Source of the DNA: UM-FILTER-42-14 sp964586055
GTDB taxonomy: Bacteria; Patescibacteriota; Microgenomatia; UBA1400; PJMF01
Direction: 5' to 3'
NCBI GenBank assembly: GCA_964586055.1
Contig: CAZPFX010000006.1
Coordinates: 1-48,280, forward strand
Length of the DNA: 48,280 nt
The notes beneath the pieces are model-generated. The model worked only from the letters and a program-made list of their open reading frames with translations. It was not told the origin of the DNA and did not search any database. Shown here one piece after another: positions 8,649-15,752 of this stretch (positions are counted from its first letter, which is position 1; each line of letters opens with the position of its first letter). Position numbers and translations under genes: made by a program.

Positions 8649-9221
8649 ATGCCGAAAAACATTAACTTTGTTCGAGATCGGCAGAGATGGGTTGAGAAAG
8701 CACAGTCTCAAGATCAGAAGTTGATGCTTTTTAGCAGTATTGCTTTAGGCATAATCGCGGTTGTTGGCATAGTCGCCGGAATTTCTCACTTTCTTCTGAA
8801 CAGAAGCCTTGCCTCAATTGTGGCTGAGCAGAAATCAACAAAAACTGCGATTTTAGCTGAGCAGCCAATCGAAGAGTCTTACACTGTTTTTGCTCAAAAA
8901 CTTCGAGTTCTCACAGAGCTCTTTGGTAATCGTCAAAATAAGCAGGAGGCGCTAACATTTTTTAGCAACTTTTTTGGTCCAGGTGTAATAATTAGCCAGC
9001 TTTCATATTCTGGTGATAATAATGAAATTTTGACATTTTCATTGAGCGCCCAAGATATTTTCACCATGGAGAGGGTCTTCGAGAAGTTGAAAAGTCCTGA
9101 ACTACTTTCAGAGTATCCAGATATAACTCGCGGAGGGCTATCGAGAAATGATGCCGGAGTCTATAGTCTAAAACTCACCGTGATCTTACCGGAAATAGTA
9201 CTTGAGAAAGAAGCATCGTGA
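8649..9221 (+). CDS. pilN: Type IV pilus assembly protein PilN
   Basis: A 190-residue bitopic membrane protein. The N-terminus NINFVRDRQR resembles the PilN motif that binds the PilM groove; one transmembrane helix spans about residues 26-50, followed by a coiled-coil stretch and a small periplasmic domain (about 100-185) of the ferredoxin-like type. It pairs with PilO in the alignment complex. The stop TGA overlaps the GTG start of pilO (GTGA), indicating coupling. Similarity is by context and architecture more than by strict motifs. Confidence 0.85.
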   Translation: MPKNINFVRDRQRWVEKAQSQDQKLMLFSSIALGIIAVVGIVAGISHFLLNRSLASIVAEQKSTKTAILAEQPIEESYTVFAQKLRVLTELFGNRQNKQEALTFFSNFFGPGVIISQLSYSGDNNEILTFSLSAQDIFTMERVFEKLKSPELLSEYPDITRGGLSRNDAGVYSLKLTVILPEIVLEKEAS

Positions 9222-10036
9222 ATAAAAAATCAAAACCACCATTTAATTTACAATTATTTCTACACACCAGACAGTCTTTGGCGATTGCCATTGGCTTAAT
9301 TTTGGCAAGTCTAATTTTACTTCTGACCGTGTGCATACCTCAGATTAAAGCTTCGTTGGAAGTAAATGGAAGTATTAAGAAAGAAAGCGAGAGGCTGGCA
9401 AAGCTTAAGCAAAAGCTAAGTGAGCTCTCAAATATTACCTATCAACCAGAATACGAGCAAATCGACTTTGTGTCTGCCACTCTACCCTCGCACAAACCGC
9501 TTTTAGAGCTCATCACTAGTCTCTATGCTGTGACCCAGAAGTCTGGAGTGGTGGTCGATAATTTCGAGATCTCGCCTGGATTAGTCTCTACTTCTTCTGC
9601 CGAGTATGTTGGTGCTGGAAAGGGTAGTTATGATTCGCTGGAGTTAAAGCTTTCAGTTGGAGGAACCTTTGATCAGCTGCAAGAGTTTATGTTACTGACA
9701 GAAACAGTTACTCCTTTTACTACGATCTCGGATTTGTCACTAAATGCAACGTTTGATAATGAATCAGCTACCGTAGATCAGTCAAAAGCCTCGTCAGCTA
9801 GCTTGGTGACTACTACTTACTTTTTCACTCAGCCAATTTCTGTATCTCTGGAACAACCGCTGCCTAAATTGACGACAACTGATCACATCGTCTTAAATGA
9901 ACTCTCTTCATACGAGAAGATAGACTTACCGGAACAAAATACGATATTAGGAGGTGGCTCGGAAGATATTTTCCGAGTGGCAAAACTTAGATTTCCTGGA
10001 GCTCAGGTCTCGTCTGAAGGTGTTTCAGAACTCTGA
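9218..10036 (+). CDS. pilO: PilO-like type IV pilus protein
   Basis: A 272-residue bitopic protein: cytoplasmic tail (1-16), one transmembrane helix (about 17-40), a coiled coil (about 48-75, SIKKESERLAKLKQKLSEL) and a periplasmic domain with PLLELITSLYAVTQKSGVVVDNFEI, the usual PilO pattern. Start is GTG, overlapping the pilN stop. A longer C-terminal Ser/Thr-rich region (about 185-272) is not typical. It ends tail to tail with khpA, overlapping by 34 bases. PilB, PilC, PilT and the main pilin are not in the window. Confidence 0.82.
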   Translation: MNKKSKPPFNLQLFLHTRQSLAIAIGLILASLILLLTVCIPQIKASLEVNGSIKKESERLAKLKQKLSELSNITYQPEYEQIDFVSATLPSHKPLLELITSLYAVTQKSGVVVDNFEISPGLVSTSSAEYVGAGKGSYDSLELKLSVGGTFDQLQEFMLLTETVTPFTTISDLSLNATFDNESATVDQSKASSASLVTTTYFFTQPISVSLEQPLPKLTTTDHIVLNELSSYEKIDLPEQNTILGGGSEDIFRVAKLRFPGAQVSSEGVSEL

Positions 10037-10293
10037 TCTTCAGAGGCTTGTTGAGTAGGTTCTTGATCTTCAACAATAACTCGGGCACGAATACCTTCTT
10101 TTACTGCTCTGATACGACTAATGTTTCGAATTGCGTGGATTACTGAACCACCCTTACCGATTACGCGACCCATGTCTTCAGCATGAACATGAATGATGAA
10201 CTCGGTTGTATCACCGTTTTCTCTTTCTTCGATGGATACGTCTTCTGGATGCTCAACTAAGTGAATTAAGATAAATTCAAGCAGATTTTTCAT
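10003..10293 (-). CDS. khpA: KH-domain RNA-binding protein KhpA
   Basis: A 96-residue single KH-domain protein. The start is placed at MKNLLEFILIHLVEHPEDV because an AAGGA ribosome binding site lies just upstream; a longer reading frame would begin inside rpsP. The KH signature is GRVIGKGGSVIHAIRNI (about 51-67). A short acidic Gln/Ser/Glu tail follows. KhpA works with KhpB in small-RNA binding and cell-length control in Firmicutes. It starts one base after the rpsP stop, and the rpsP-khpA order is widely conserved. Confidence 0.92.
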   Translation of the reverse strand: MKNLLEFILIHLVEHPEDVSIEERENGDTTEFIIHVHAEDMGRVIGKGGSVIHAIRNISRIRAVKEGIRARVIVEDQEPTQQASEDQSSETPSDET

Positions 10294-10294
10294 T

Positions 10295-10735
10295 TTATTC
10301 CTTTGTTTCTTCTTTTTTCTCCGGAGATTCTGCTTTAACTTCTTCCTCAACTACCTCAGCTACTTCAGCCTTTGGTTCTTCAACAACTGGCTCAGCGGGT
10401 GCTTCAGGCGCTTTTGGAGCTTTTGCAGCTTCGTCAGCTGCTAGTTTTTTAGCAACGCTTTTTTTAGATGGCTTTGGTTTCTTTTCTGGAAATGGAACGG
10501 CTGATTGAGATTTTTTGACGAGAGCAGCTACCGTATCGGTTGGGATTGCTCCTTTGGAAACCCAGTACTTGAAAGCCTCGTAGTCAACTTTCAGAAGCTT
10601 AGGCGTATCGGTTGGCGCGTAATGACCAAGCTCAGCCATGTATTGGCCGTCTCGTTTTGAGCGAGCTTCGTTCACTACAATTCTATAGTGAGGTTGATTA
10701 CGTTTTCCAAATCTGGCGAGTTTTATTTTTAGCAT
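10295..10735 (-). CDS. rpsP: 30S ribosomal protein S16
   Basis: A 146-residue S16. Residues 1-80 are the conserved domain (MLKIKLARFGKRNQPHYRIV, then YMAELGHYAPTD and YWVSKGAIPTDTVAALV). Residues 85-146 form a low-complexity tail rich in Lys, Pro, Ala and Glu, first basic then strongly acidic. Most S16 proteins are 75-90 residues, so the tail is a lineage-type extension that probably lies on the ribosome surface. It is co-transcribed with khpA from its own promoter inside the end of rnc. Confidence 0.96.
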   Translation of the reverse strand: MLKIKLARFGKRNQPHYRIVVNEARSKRDGQYMAELGHYAPTDTPKLLKVDYEAFKYWVSKGAIPTDTVAALVKKSQSAVPFPEKKPKPSKKSVAKKLAADEAAKAPKAPEAPAEPVVEEPKAEVAEVVEEEVKAESPEKKEETKE

Positions 10736-10752
10736 AGGTGTTAGGTTCGTGG

Positions 10753-10781
10753 ATTATACTGTAGCTTCGAGAGTTTCTCAA
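10753..10781 (-). promoter_or_regulatory. rpsP-khpA promoter
   Basis: TTGAGA (10776-10781), a 17-bp spacer and TATAAT (10753-10758) on the minus strand. It overlaps the rnc stop codon and gives an approximately 10-nt leader with no Shine-Dalgarno before rpsP. Confidence 0.65.
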
Positions 10782-11434
10782 GCGGAGTAGCTTTCTAGTG
10801 CTTTCTCAGCTGCTCTCTGCTGTGCTTGTTGTTTACTTTTACCAGTTCCCAAGGCTTGATCTTGTCCGCTAATGCGAACAGCGACTGTAAATTCTTTGTC
10901 ATGATCAGGTCCAACCTCGCTCTTTACTCTGTAGTGTGGAGCTGGCAAACCTTTAGCTTGGACGAGTTCTTGGAGTTCGCTCTTGGCATCACGATAGCGC
11001 CCTTCACGCAGGATGTCCTCGAGTTCAACAAACAATTCTTTTTGTAAAAATGCAGTTACCGCTTCGTAGCCCTGATCAAGATATAAAGCCCCGACAATGG
11101 CCTCGAAAGTATCGGCTAGTAGACCTTCGTTTTCTCGTCCACCTGATGAGGCCTCACCTCTGCTCATAATGATCTTATCGCCAATGCCTAATTTTTGCGC
11201 CACTTCTGCGAGAGTAGTGGTCTTTACAAGTGAGCTACGATAGGTAGTGAGAACCCCCTCTGGCTCTTTTGGGTACTGCGCAAACAAAAACTCTGTAGTA
11301 GCTAGTTCGAGGACTGCGTCACCGAGGAATTCGAGGCGCTCGTTGGAGTCAGAACGCTCTCGAGAAGTCCCAAGCGCGCTGCGATGGGTAAAAGCTCTCT
11401 CAAGTAATTTCTGGTCTGTAAATGCTGGGATCAT
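10778..11434 (-). CDS. rnc: Ribonuclease III
   Basis: A 218-residue double-strand-specific endoribonuclease that matures rRNA and cuts structured RNAs. The signature NERLEFLGDAVLELATTEFL starts near residue 31, and the second acidic cluster is LLADTFEAIVGALYLDQG (about 104-121), giving the Asp/Glu metal site. The C-terminal dsRNA-binding domain begins at DAKSELQELVQAKGL (about 148) and ends with KSKQQAQQRAAEKAL. Length is normal. It follows the ACP-like gene by three bases in an rpmF-nusB-acp-rnc operon. Confidence 0.96.
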   Translation of the reverse strand: MIPAFTDQKLLERAFTHRSALGTSRERSDSNERLEFLGDAVLELATTEFLFAQYPKEPEGVLTTYRSSLVKTTTLAEVAQKLGIGDKIIMSRGEASSGGRENEGLLADTFEAIVGALYLDQGYEAVTAFLQKELFVELEDILREGRYRDAKSELQELVQAKGLPAPHYRVKSEVGPDHDKEFTVAVRISGQDQALGTGKSKQQAQQRAAEKALESYSA

Positions 11435-11437
11435 GTC

Positions 11438-11686
11438 TTATCCAAGTTCGGTTTCTTCTGCGACGATATCTGCGAACTCTCCTAAGGTTTGAATTTCTTC
11501 AAGAGTGACTTCGCGCAAGTTCAAAGAAATATTGAAGTATTTGTTTACTGCTGCGACAACTCTTTTGAATTCGACGTCACTAAAATTAAGATCCTCAATT
11601 AAATCTGAGTCTGCATTCATCTCCGCTGGGTCATTCCCAGTAGTTTCAGACACGATTTCACTGATTTGTTGTAACAAGTTTGGCAT
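11438..11686 (-). CDS. Acyl carrier protein-like protein lacking the prosthetic-group serine
   Basis: An 82-residue four-helix ACP-fold protein. Aligned without gaps to E. coli AcpP from EDL onward, the invariant DSL triplet becomes SDV (in EDLNFSDVEF, about residues 32-41), so Asp occupies the position of the phosphopantetheine-bearing serine and the only nearby Ser is one residue early. Helix III and the final TLGEFADIV match ACP. It lies between nusB and rnc, a position where true acpP often sits, and no fatty acid genes are in view. It may be an apo-only ACP with a structural or regulatory role; the motif loss should be treated as real but function unknown. Confidence 0.8.
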   Translation of the reverse strand: MPNLLQQISEIVSETTGNDPAEMNADSDLIEDLNFSDVEFKRVVAAVNKYFNISLNLREVTLEEIQTLGEFADIVAEETELG

Positions 11687-11705
11687 TATTTCCGTTCTAG
11701 CTTAG

Positions 11706-12062
11706 TTATAGCAGTATTTGGGCAAGAACCCCATTGATAAATTTTGGTGAGGAATCGCTTCCAAATTCTTTCGCCAACTCAATTCCCTCGTCGATGAGCA
11801 CCTTGGGAGGTGTGTCGGCGTGCTTTGATTCAAACATAATTAGTCTCATGATTGCAAGATCCACTTTATTAATTTCAGTCAGTGCTCTCTCAGGTGCATT
11901 AGCTTGAATGACGCTATCCAAGTCGGTAAGTTCTGCCAAAATCTTTTTTATGTATTCAAGATTTTTAACGCTCTCCATGCGCTCCGGGTGTAAACCATTG
12001 AAAGTACAGGCAAAAAGATCTCTTAGGAGTTCTTTTCGGTGTTCATGTCGCTGGTCTGACAT
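11706..12062 (-). CDS. nusB: Transcription antitermination factor NusB
   Basis: A 118-residue all-helical NusB, slightly shorter than the usual 130-145. N-terminal HRKELLRDLFACTF matches the RNA/S10-binding end; the C-terminal half INKVDLAIMRLIMFE, VLIDEGIELAKEFGSDSSPKFINGVL is the family signature. It binds boxA RNA with S10 (NusE) for rRNA antitermination. The ATG overlaps the TAA of the L32-like gene (TAATG), indicating translational coupling. Confidence 0.94.
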   Translation of the reverse strand: MSDQRHEHRKELLRDLFACTFNGLHPERMESVKNLEYIKKILAELTDLDSVIQANAPERALTEINKVDLAIMRLIMFESKHADTPPKVLIDEGIELAKEFGSDSSPKFINGVLAQILL

Positions 12063-12364
12063 TAGCCTTTGTGCTGGGTTTGACGCTTAGCTGCAGTCTT
12101 GACTTCAAGAACTGGTTTATTCATCTTTTGCTGATTTGGTAATGGCTTCTGAGAAACAGATTTAGTTTGAACTTTTTTCTTACTTGTTTTCTTTGACGCC
12201 TCAGCGGCAGTTAAGCCGATGCTTCTCAAGACACTTGCGACCAAGCCTCTTTTATGAAAAGGAATTGAACTAATCTTAGTGTCCTTTTTCAGCTTAGGCG
12301 TATTGCCAGCGCGTCTTTTGCCACGTTCGACTCTAGTAATTTTATTTTTAGGTAGTGCTCCCAT
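12062..12364 (-). CDS. rpmF: 50S ribosomal protein L32-like, with Lys-rich tail
   Basis: A 100-residue basic protein. The N-terminus MGALPKNKITRVERGKRRAG matches the L32 start (ALPK...GKRRA), and KLKKDTKISSIPFHKRGLV occupies the region where many L32 proteins carry a CxxC zinc ribbon; no cysteines are present here. Residues 55-100 are a low-complexity Lys/Gln/Ser/Thr tail. An AAAGGA ribosome binding site and a TGCTATACT promoter support the start. The L32 call rests on the first 40 residues; another small basic nucleic-acid-binding protein is possible. Confidence 0.7.
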   Translation of the reverse strand: MGALPKNKITRVERGKRRAGNTPKLKKDTKISSIPFHKRGLVASVLRSIGLTAAEASKKTSKKKVQTKSVSQKPLPNQQKMNKPVLEVKTAAKRQTQHKG

Positions 12365-12387
12365 GATTTCCTTTTTTCAGTTTCACC

Positions 12388-12396
12388 AGTATAGCA
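12388..12396 (-). promoter_or_regulatory. Extended -10 for the L32-nusB-acp-rnc operon
   Basis: TGC-TATACT on the minus strand, about 24 bases before the ATG, leaving room for the AAAGGA ribosome binding site. Lies in the 82-bp gap after recG. Confidence 0.55.
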
Positions 12397-12446
12397 TCTG
12401 AAGAGAGACGATTGTACCGTTACCTCTGGAGAATGACAAGGGGAGC

Positions 12447-14415
12447 CTAGTTTGCTCGAATTGTTTGCAACTGCTCGCGATGCAGAAGTGGCGAATGCCA
12501 CTTTTTTGGTAGCATTTTCTCGAGACGCTGGGCTTTTGAGATGAGTTCAAAATTAGTCCAAGAGGCGAACTGCAGAAAAGAAAAACCATGCTGCTTTAAT
12601 CCAAATAAGTCCCCAGCCCCGCGATTTTGCAAATCAAACTCCGCGAGTTTTTTGCCATCTGTGGTACTTATAAATTGTTCAAGACGCTCTTTAGTTTTCG
12701 GTTGAGTACTTTGAGAAAATAGATAACAGTACCCTTGCTGGCCAGCTCTACCGACTCGCCCTCGGAGTTGGTGCAGACTAGCCAGGCCGTATTGTTGGGC
12801 CGATTCAATAATAATGGCTGATGCTTGGGGGATATCGACGCCAACCTCAATAATTGGGGTACTGACCAGGATATCAATATCTCCCGTGAAAAGTCGTTCT
12901 AGAGTCGCATCTTTCTCAGCAGCTGGCTGCCTGCTGTGAAGTAAGACTATCCTTGGTTCTTTGCCCAATTCTTTTTTTAGTTCTTTAAATCTTGTATTGG
13001 CGTCAACAATATGCGCAGCGCCTTCTTGATCTGATTTGTTGATAAATGGACAAACAACCAAGGTAAGAAAGTTTGAGTTTTCATCTCGTTGTTTTTTTAG
13101 CCATTCGTAGAGATTGTCTCTCTTTTTTTCAGGCAAGGTCCAAGTTTTTGTTGGTAGCCTGTTTTTTGGCAGTTCGTTAATACTCGAGTGTGAAAGATTA
13201 GCAAATAAAGTCAGAGTCAATGATCTTGGAATAGGCGTAGCGGTCATGGTCAGGCGGTGATGTTCAAAGTTGGCAGTAGTTTTAGAACGTTGCCCTACTC
13301 CGAAGCGATGCTGCTCGTCATAGATAACTAGCCCAGGATTGACCTGGTCAAGAAGATTATTTAACGAGTGAGTGCCGACATAAAGCCGAGGACCAATGAA
13401 GCTCTTAGCTTTTTTGTTGCTTGTGACAAGCTCGACATTGAGATCTGGAAAAAGCTTTTGGAGTGTTTGGAAGTGTTGGGCCGCAAGTACCTGAGTTGGG
13501 GCGATCATGAAGGCGCTGTGGCCATTTCTTATCATGTGATAGCAAGCAATGCCGGCGACAACAGTCTTTCCCGAGCCAACATCACCAGTCAGGAGTCGAT
13601 TCATAGGTGAAGTTTGAGTAAGATCACTAACAATTTCTTTGGAACAGGTTATTTGTGATTCGGTGAGAGTGAAGGGAATGGAGTTCGGAATAAGTTCTTC
13701 ATTCAGAGTTATTTGTTGGGCCGTCTTTTTTTCAGTCCATTCTATTTTTTTGTTTTTTGCAATTCTGATGAGCTCAACAAGCTCTTCCAGAGCCAGGCGC
13801 TCTCGAGCTTTTATGGCAGCTTCTGGGTCTGATGGAAAGTGAAGCTCAACGCAAGCTGCTGCAAGAGTTTGATCGTTCTCTTTTTTTAGAACTGTATCTA
13901 ATCCATCCGGCGTCTCTTCTAGGTTATCGACTATTTCTTTTAGAATTCGTCTTAGTCTCCCCTGCATAATTCCCAAGGTGCTGGAGTAAATTGGAACAAT
14001 TCTGTTGGTATGAACGGTGTCATCACTTACACGTTCGAAGCTTGGTTGAATCATGATGCCAGTTTTTCCCACTACTCCACTAAAGAAGTATTGATGCTGA
14101 GCTTGAAGGGCATTCTGGACAAATCGGGCGTTAAACCACATGAGCTGAAGAGATCCAGTCTCGTCTTGAACCGCTACTTTGGTGAAAGTTCGCTTTCCTT
14201 TTCGGAAGCTTGATTTTTTAACCACCTCGGCAAGGATTGTGGCTCTCTCACCTGGAACGAGATCAGCTATAGATATTTGCAGGGAATTATCGAGATAGCG
14301 ATTTGGAACGCTTAGAAGCAGCTCACCAACCGTTTTAATATTCTTTTCATGAAAGATATCTAGGAGAGCTGGTCCGATCCCAGTCACGGCTCCCAGTGGT
14401 GTGCTGATTTTGTAC
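12447..14415 (-). CDS. recG: ATP-dependent DNA helicase RecG
   Basis: A 656-residue branch-migration helicase that remodels stalled forks and Holliday junctions. The N-terminal wedge/OB region starts GIGPALLDIFHEKNI and includes DETGSLQLMWFNARFV. Helicase motifs: Walker A GDVGSGKTVV, Walker B-like YDEQHRFGVGQR, motif III TMTATPIPRSL, and in domain 2 VVCPFINKSD, STPIIEVGVDIPQA and QLRGRVGR. It begins two bases after the stop of the small membrane protein gene. Slightly shorter than E. coli RecG (693) but complete. Confidence 0.97.
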
Positions 14416-14418
14416 ATT

Positions 14419-14523
14419 TTAGAGAAGAGCTAATAGGCCGCCGCCAACTGTACTGAGAATCATGGCGATAATGGCAACGATGGCAAAGGCATTGATGAGT
14501 TTTTGTCGATTTTTTCTAGTCAT
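14419..14523 (-). CDS. 34-residue single-pass membrane protein
   Basis: A short reading frame nested exactly between tyrS and recG. It starts ATG at 14523, overlapping the tyrS stop by eight bases, and its TAA ends one base before the recG ATG. The product is MTRKNRQKLINAFAIVAIIA followed by a second half with STVGGG: a basic head and one membrane helix (about residues 9-34). A CAGGAT ribosome binding site lies within the tyrS 3' end. Architecture resembles tiny Firmicutes proteins such as DUF4044 or Prli42, but homology is not shown. Coding is inferred from the packing, ribosome binding site and clean composition. Confidence 0.7.
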   Translation of the reverse strand: MTRKNRQKLINAFAIVAIIAMILSTVGGGLLALL

Positions 14524-15706
14524 GGATTATCCTGTAAAATTTGCGCTTACCCATCTTTATAGCATCTATATCTTTAATAGAAATTATTTTGGTGGGATCG
14601 TTCGGCTTTGTCTCCTCTGGGAAAAGGGTTACTCCTCCCTGCTCGATCAGGCGTCGAAGGTTGCCGCGGCTTTCATTTGGCTCGCATCGATGGAGCAAGT
14701 CTAACAAGCTAAGCTCAGATTCTTGAAAGTTAATTTCTGGAATCTCGGTCGGCAGCGAGCCTTCTTGGACTGTGACTCTGAAGTGTTCCTCTGCGAGTCG
14801 CGCTGCCTCCTCATCATGATAAAGTTTGGTGATCTCCCTGGCGAGAAGCTGCTTAAACTGCATTGGATTTTCTCCGGCAGTCATTGCTTGGCTCATAGAT
14901 TCTATTTCTGTCATTGGCGTATCGGTGAGCAAAGTAAAGTACTCAATAATCTGTTCATCGGCAATGCTCATAAGTTTGCCGTACATTTGATTTGGTTCTT
15001 CAGTAAGGGAAACAAAGTTGCCGTAAGATTTGCTCATTTTTCTACCGTCAGTGCCATTGATAATGGGGCAGGTCAGAACCCATTTTTCTCGGTTGTTGTA
15101 GCTTCTCTGGAGTTGTCTACCCATCATCATGTTGAAAAGCTGATCAGAGCCGCCAATTTCTAGATCGACGTCCATAGCTACACTGTCGTATCCCTGCAAT
15201 AAAGGATACAAAATCTCATGGCCGAAAATAGGTTGCTCGTTCTTGATTCTCTCCTGGAACATGTCTCGCTCGGTTAGTTGCTGGACTGTTGTCTTGGCGA
15301 GCAGCTTAATCATATCTGCATAAGTGAGTTTATCGAGCCAGTCTCCGTTGTAGCGAATTTCAATTTTATCGAAGTCAAGAATCTTGTTAGCCTGAGATTT
15401 CCAGGTCTTGAAATTCTCTTCGATCGCCTCGTCGGTGAGAACTGGTCTGGTGCTGTCTCGACCTGTTGGATCACCAATGCGCACGGTGCCATTACCAATT
15501 AATAAAATAACTTGATGACCAGCGTCTGCAAATTGTTGTAGTTTTCTTAGAACCACCGAGTGACCAAGGGTGAGAAGTGAGCCAGTTGGATCAATGCCGA
15601 GGTAAATTCTGATTTTTTTCTCAGACATCAGTTTTTCGAGCGAGGCAATATCTGGAAGTATTTGCTCGACTCCGCGAGTGAGAATTTTTGGAGTAATTTC
15701 TGTCAT
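14516..15706 (-). CDS. tyrS: Tyrosyl-tRNA synthetase
   Basis: A 396-residue class I synthetase charging tRNA-Tyr. Seen are IYLGIDPTGSLLTLGHSVV (HIGH-like GHS near residue 48), GYDSVAMDVDLEIGGSDQLFN for tyrosine binding, and KMSKSYGN for the second ATP motif. A C-terminal S4-like RNA-binding domain follows (LLHRCEPNESRGNLRRLIEQGGV). The ATG at 15706 is preferred over the upstream GTG at 15733 because a TACAAT box overlaps that extension, six bases before the ATG. First gene of tyrS-small protein-recG. Confidence 0.96.
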   Translation of the reverse strand: MTEITPKILTRGVEQILPDIASLEKLMSEKKIRIYLGIDPTGSLLTLGHSVVLRKLQQFADAGHQVILLIGNGTVRIGDPTGRDSTRPVLTDEAIEENFKTWKSQANKILDFDKIEIRYNGDWLDKLTYADMIKLLAKTTVQQLTERDMFQERIKNEQPIFGHEILYPLLQGYDSVAMDVDLEIGGSDQLFNMMMGRQLQRSYNNREKWVLTCPIINGTDGRKMSKSYGNFVSLTEEPNQMYGKLMSIADEQIIEYFTLLTDTPMTEIESMSQAMTAGENPMQFKQLLAREITKLYHDEEAARLAEEHFRVTVQEGSLPTEIPEINFQESELSLLDLLHRCEPNESRGNLRRLIEQGGVTLFPEETKPNDPTKIISIKDIDAIKMGKRKFYRIIHD

Positions 15707-15712
15707 CTTTTT

Positions 15713-15718
15713 ATTGTA
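15713..15718 (-). promoter_or_regulatory. -10 box for tyrS
   Basis: TACAAT six bases before the tyrS ATG, consistent with a leaderless message. No clear -35. Confidence 0.45.
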
Positions 15719-15752
15719 CCCTATATTTATCACTTACTGATAAAATGGACAC

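Noticed and set aside
12289..12589. Overlapping minus-strand frames around the recG 3' end and L32 start.
   Set aside because: They are out of frame with recG and L32 and would cross the L32 promoter; no protein-like features.
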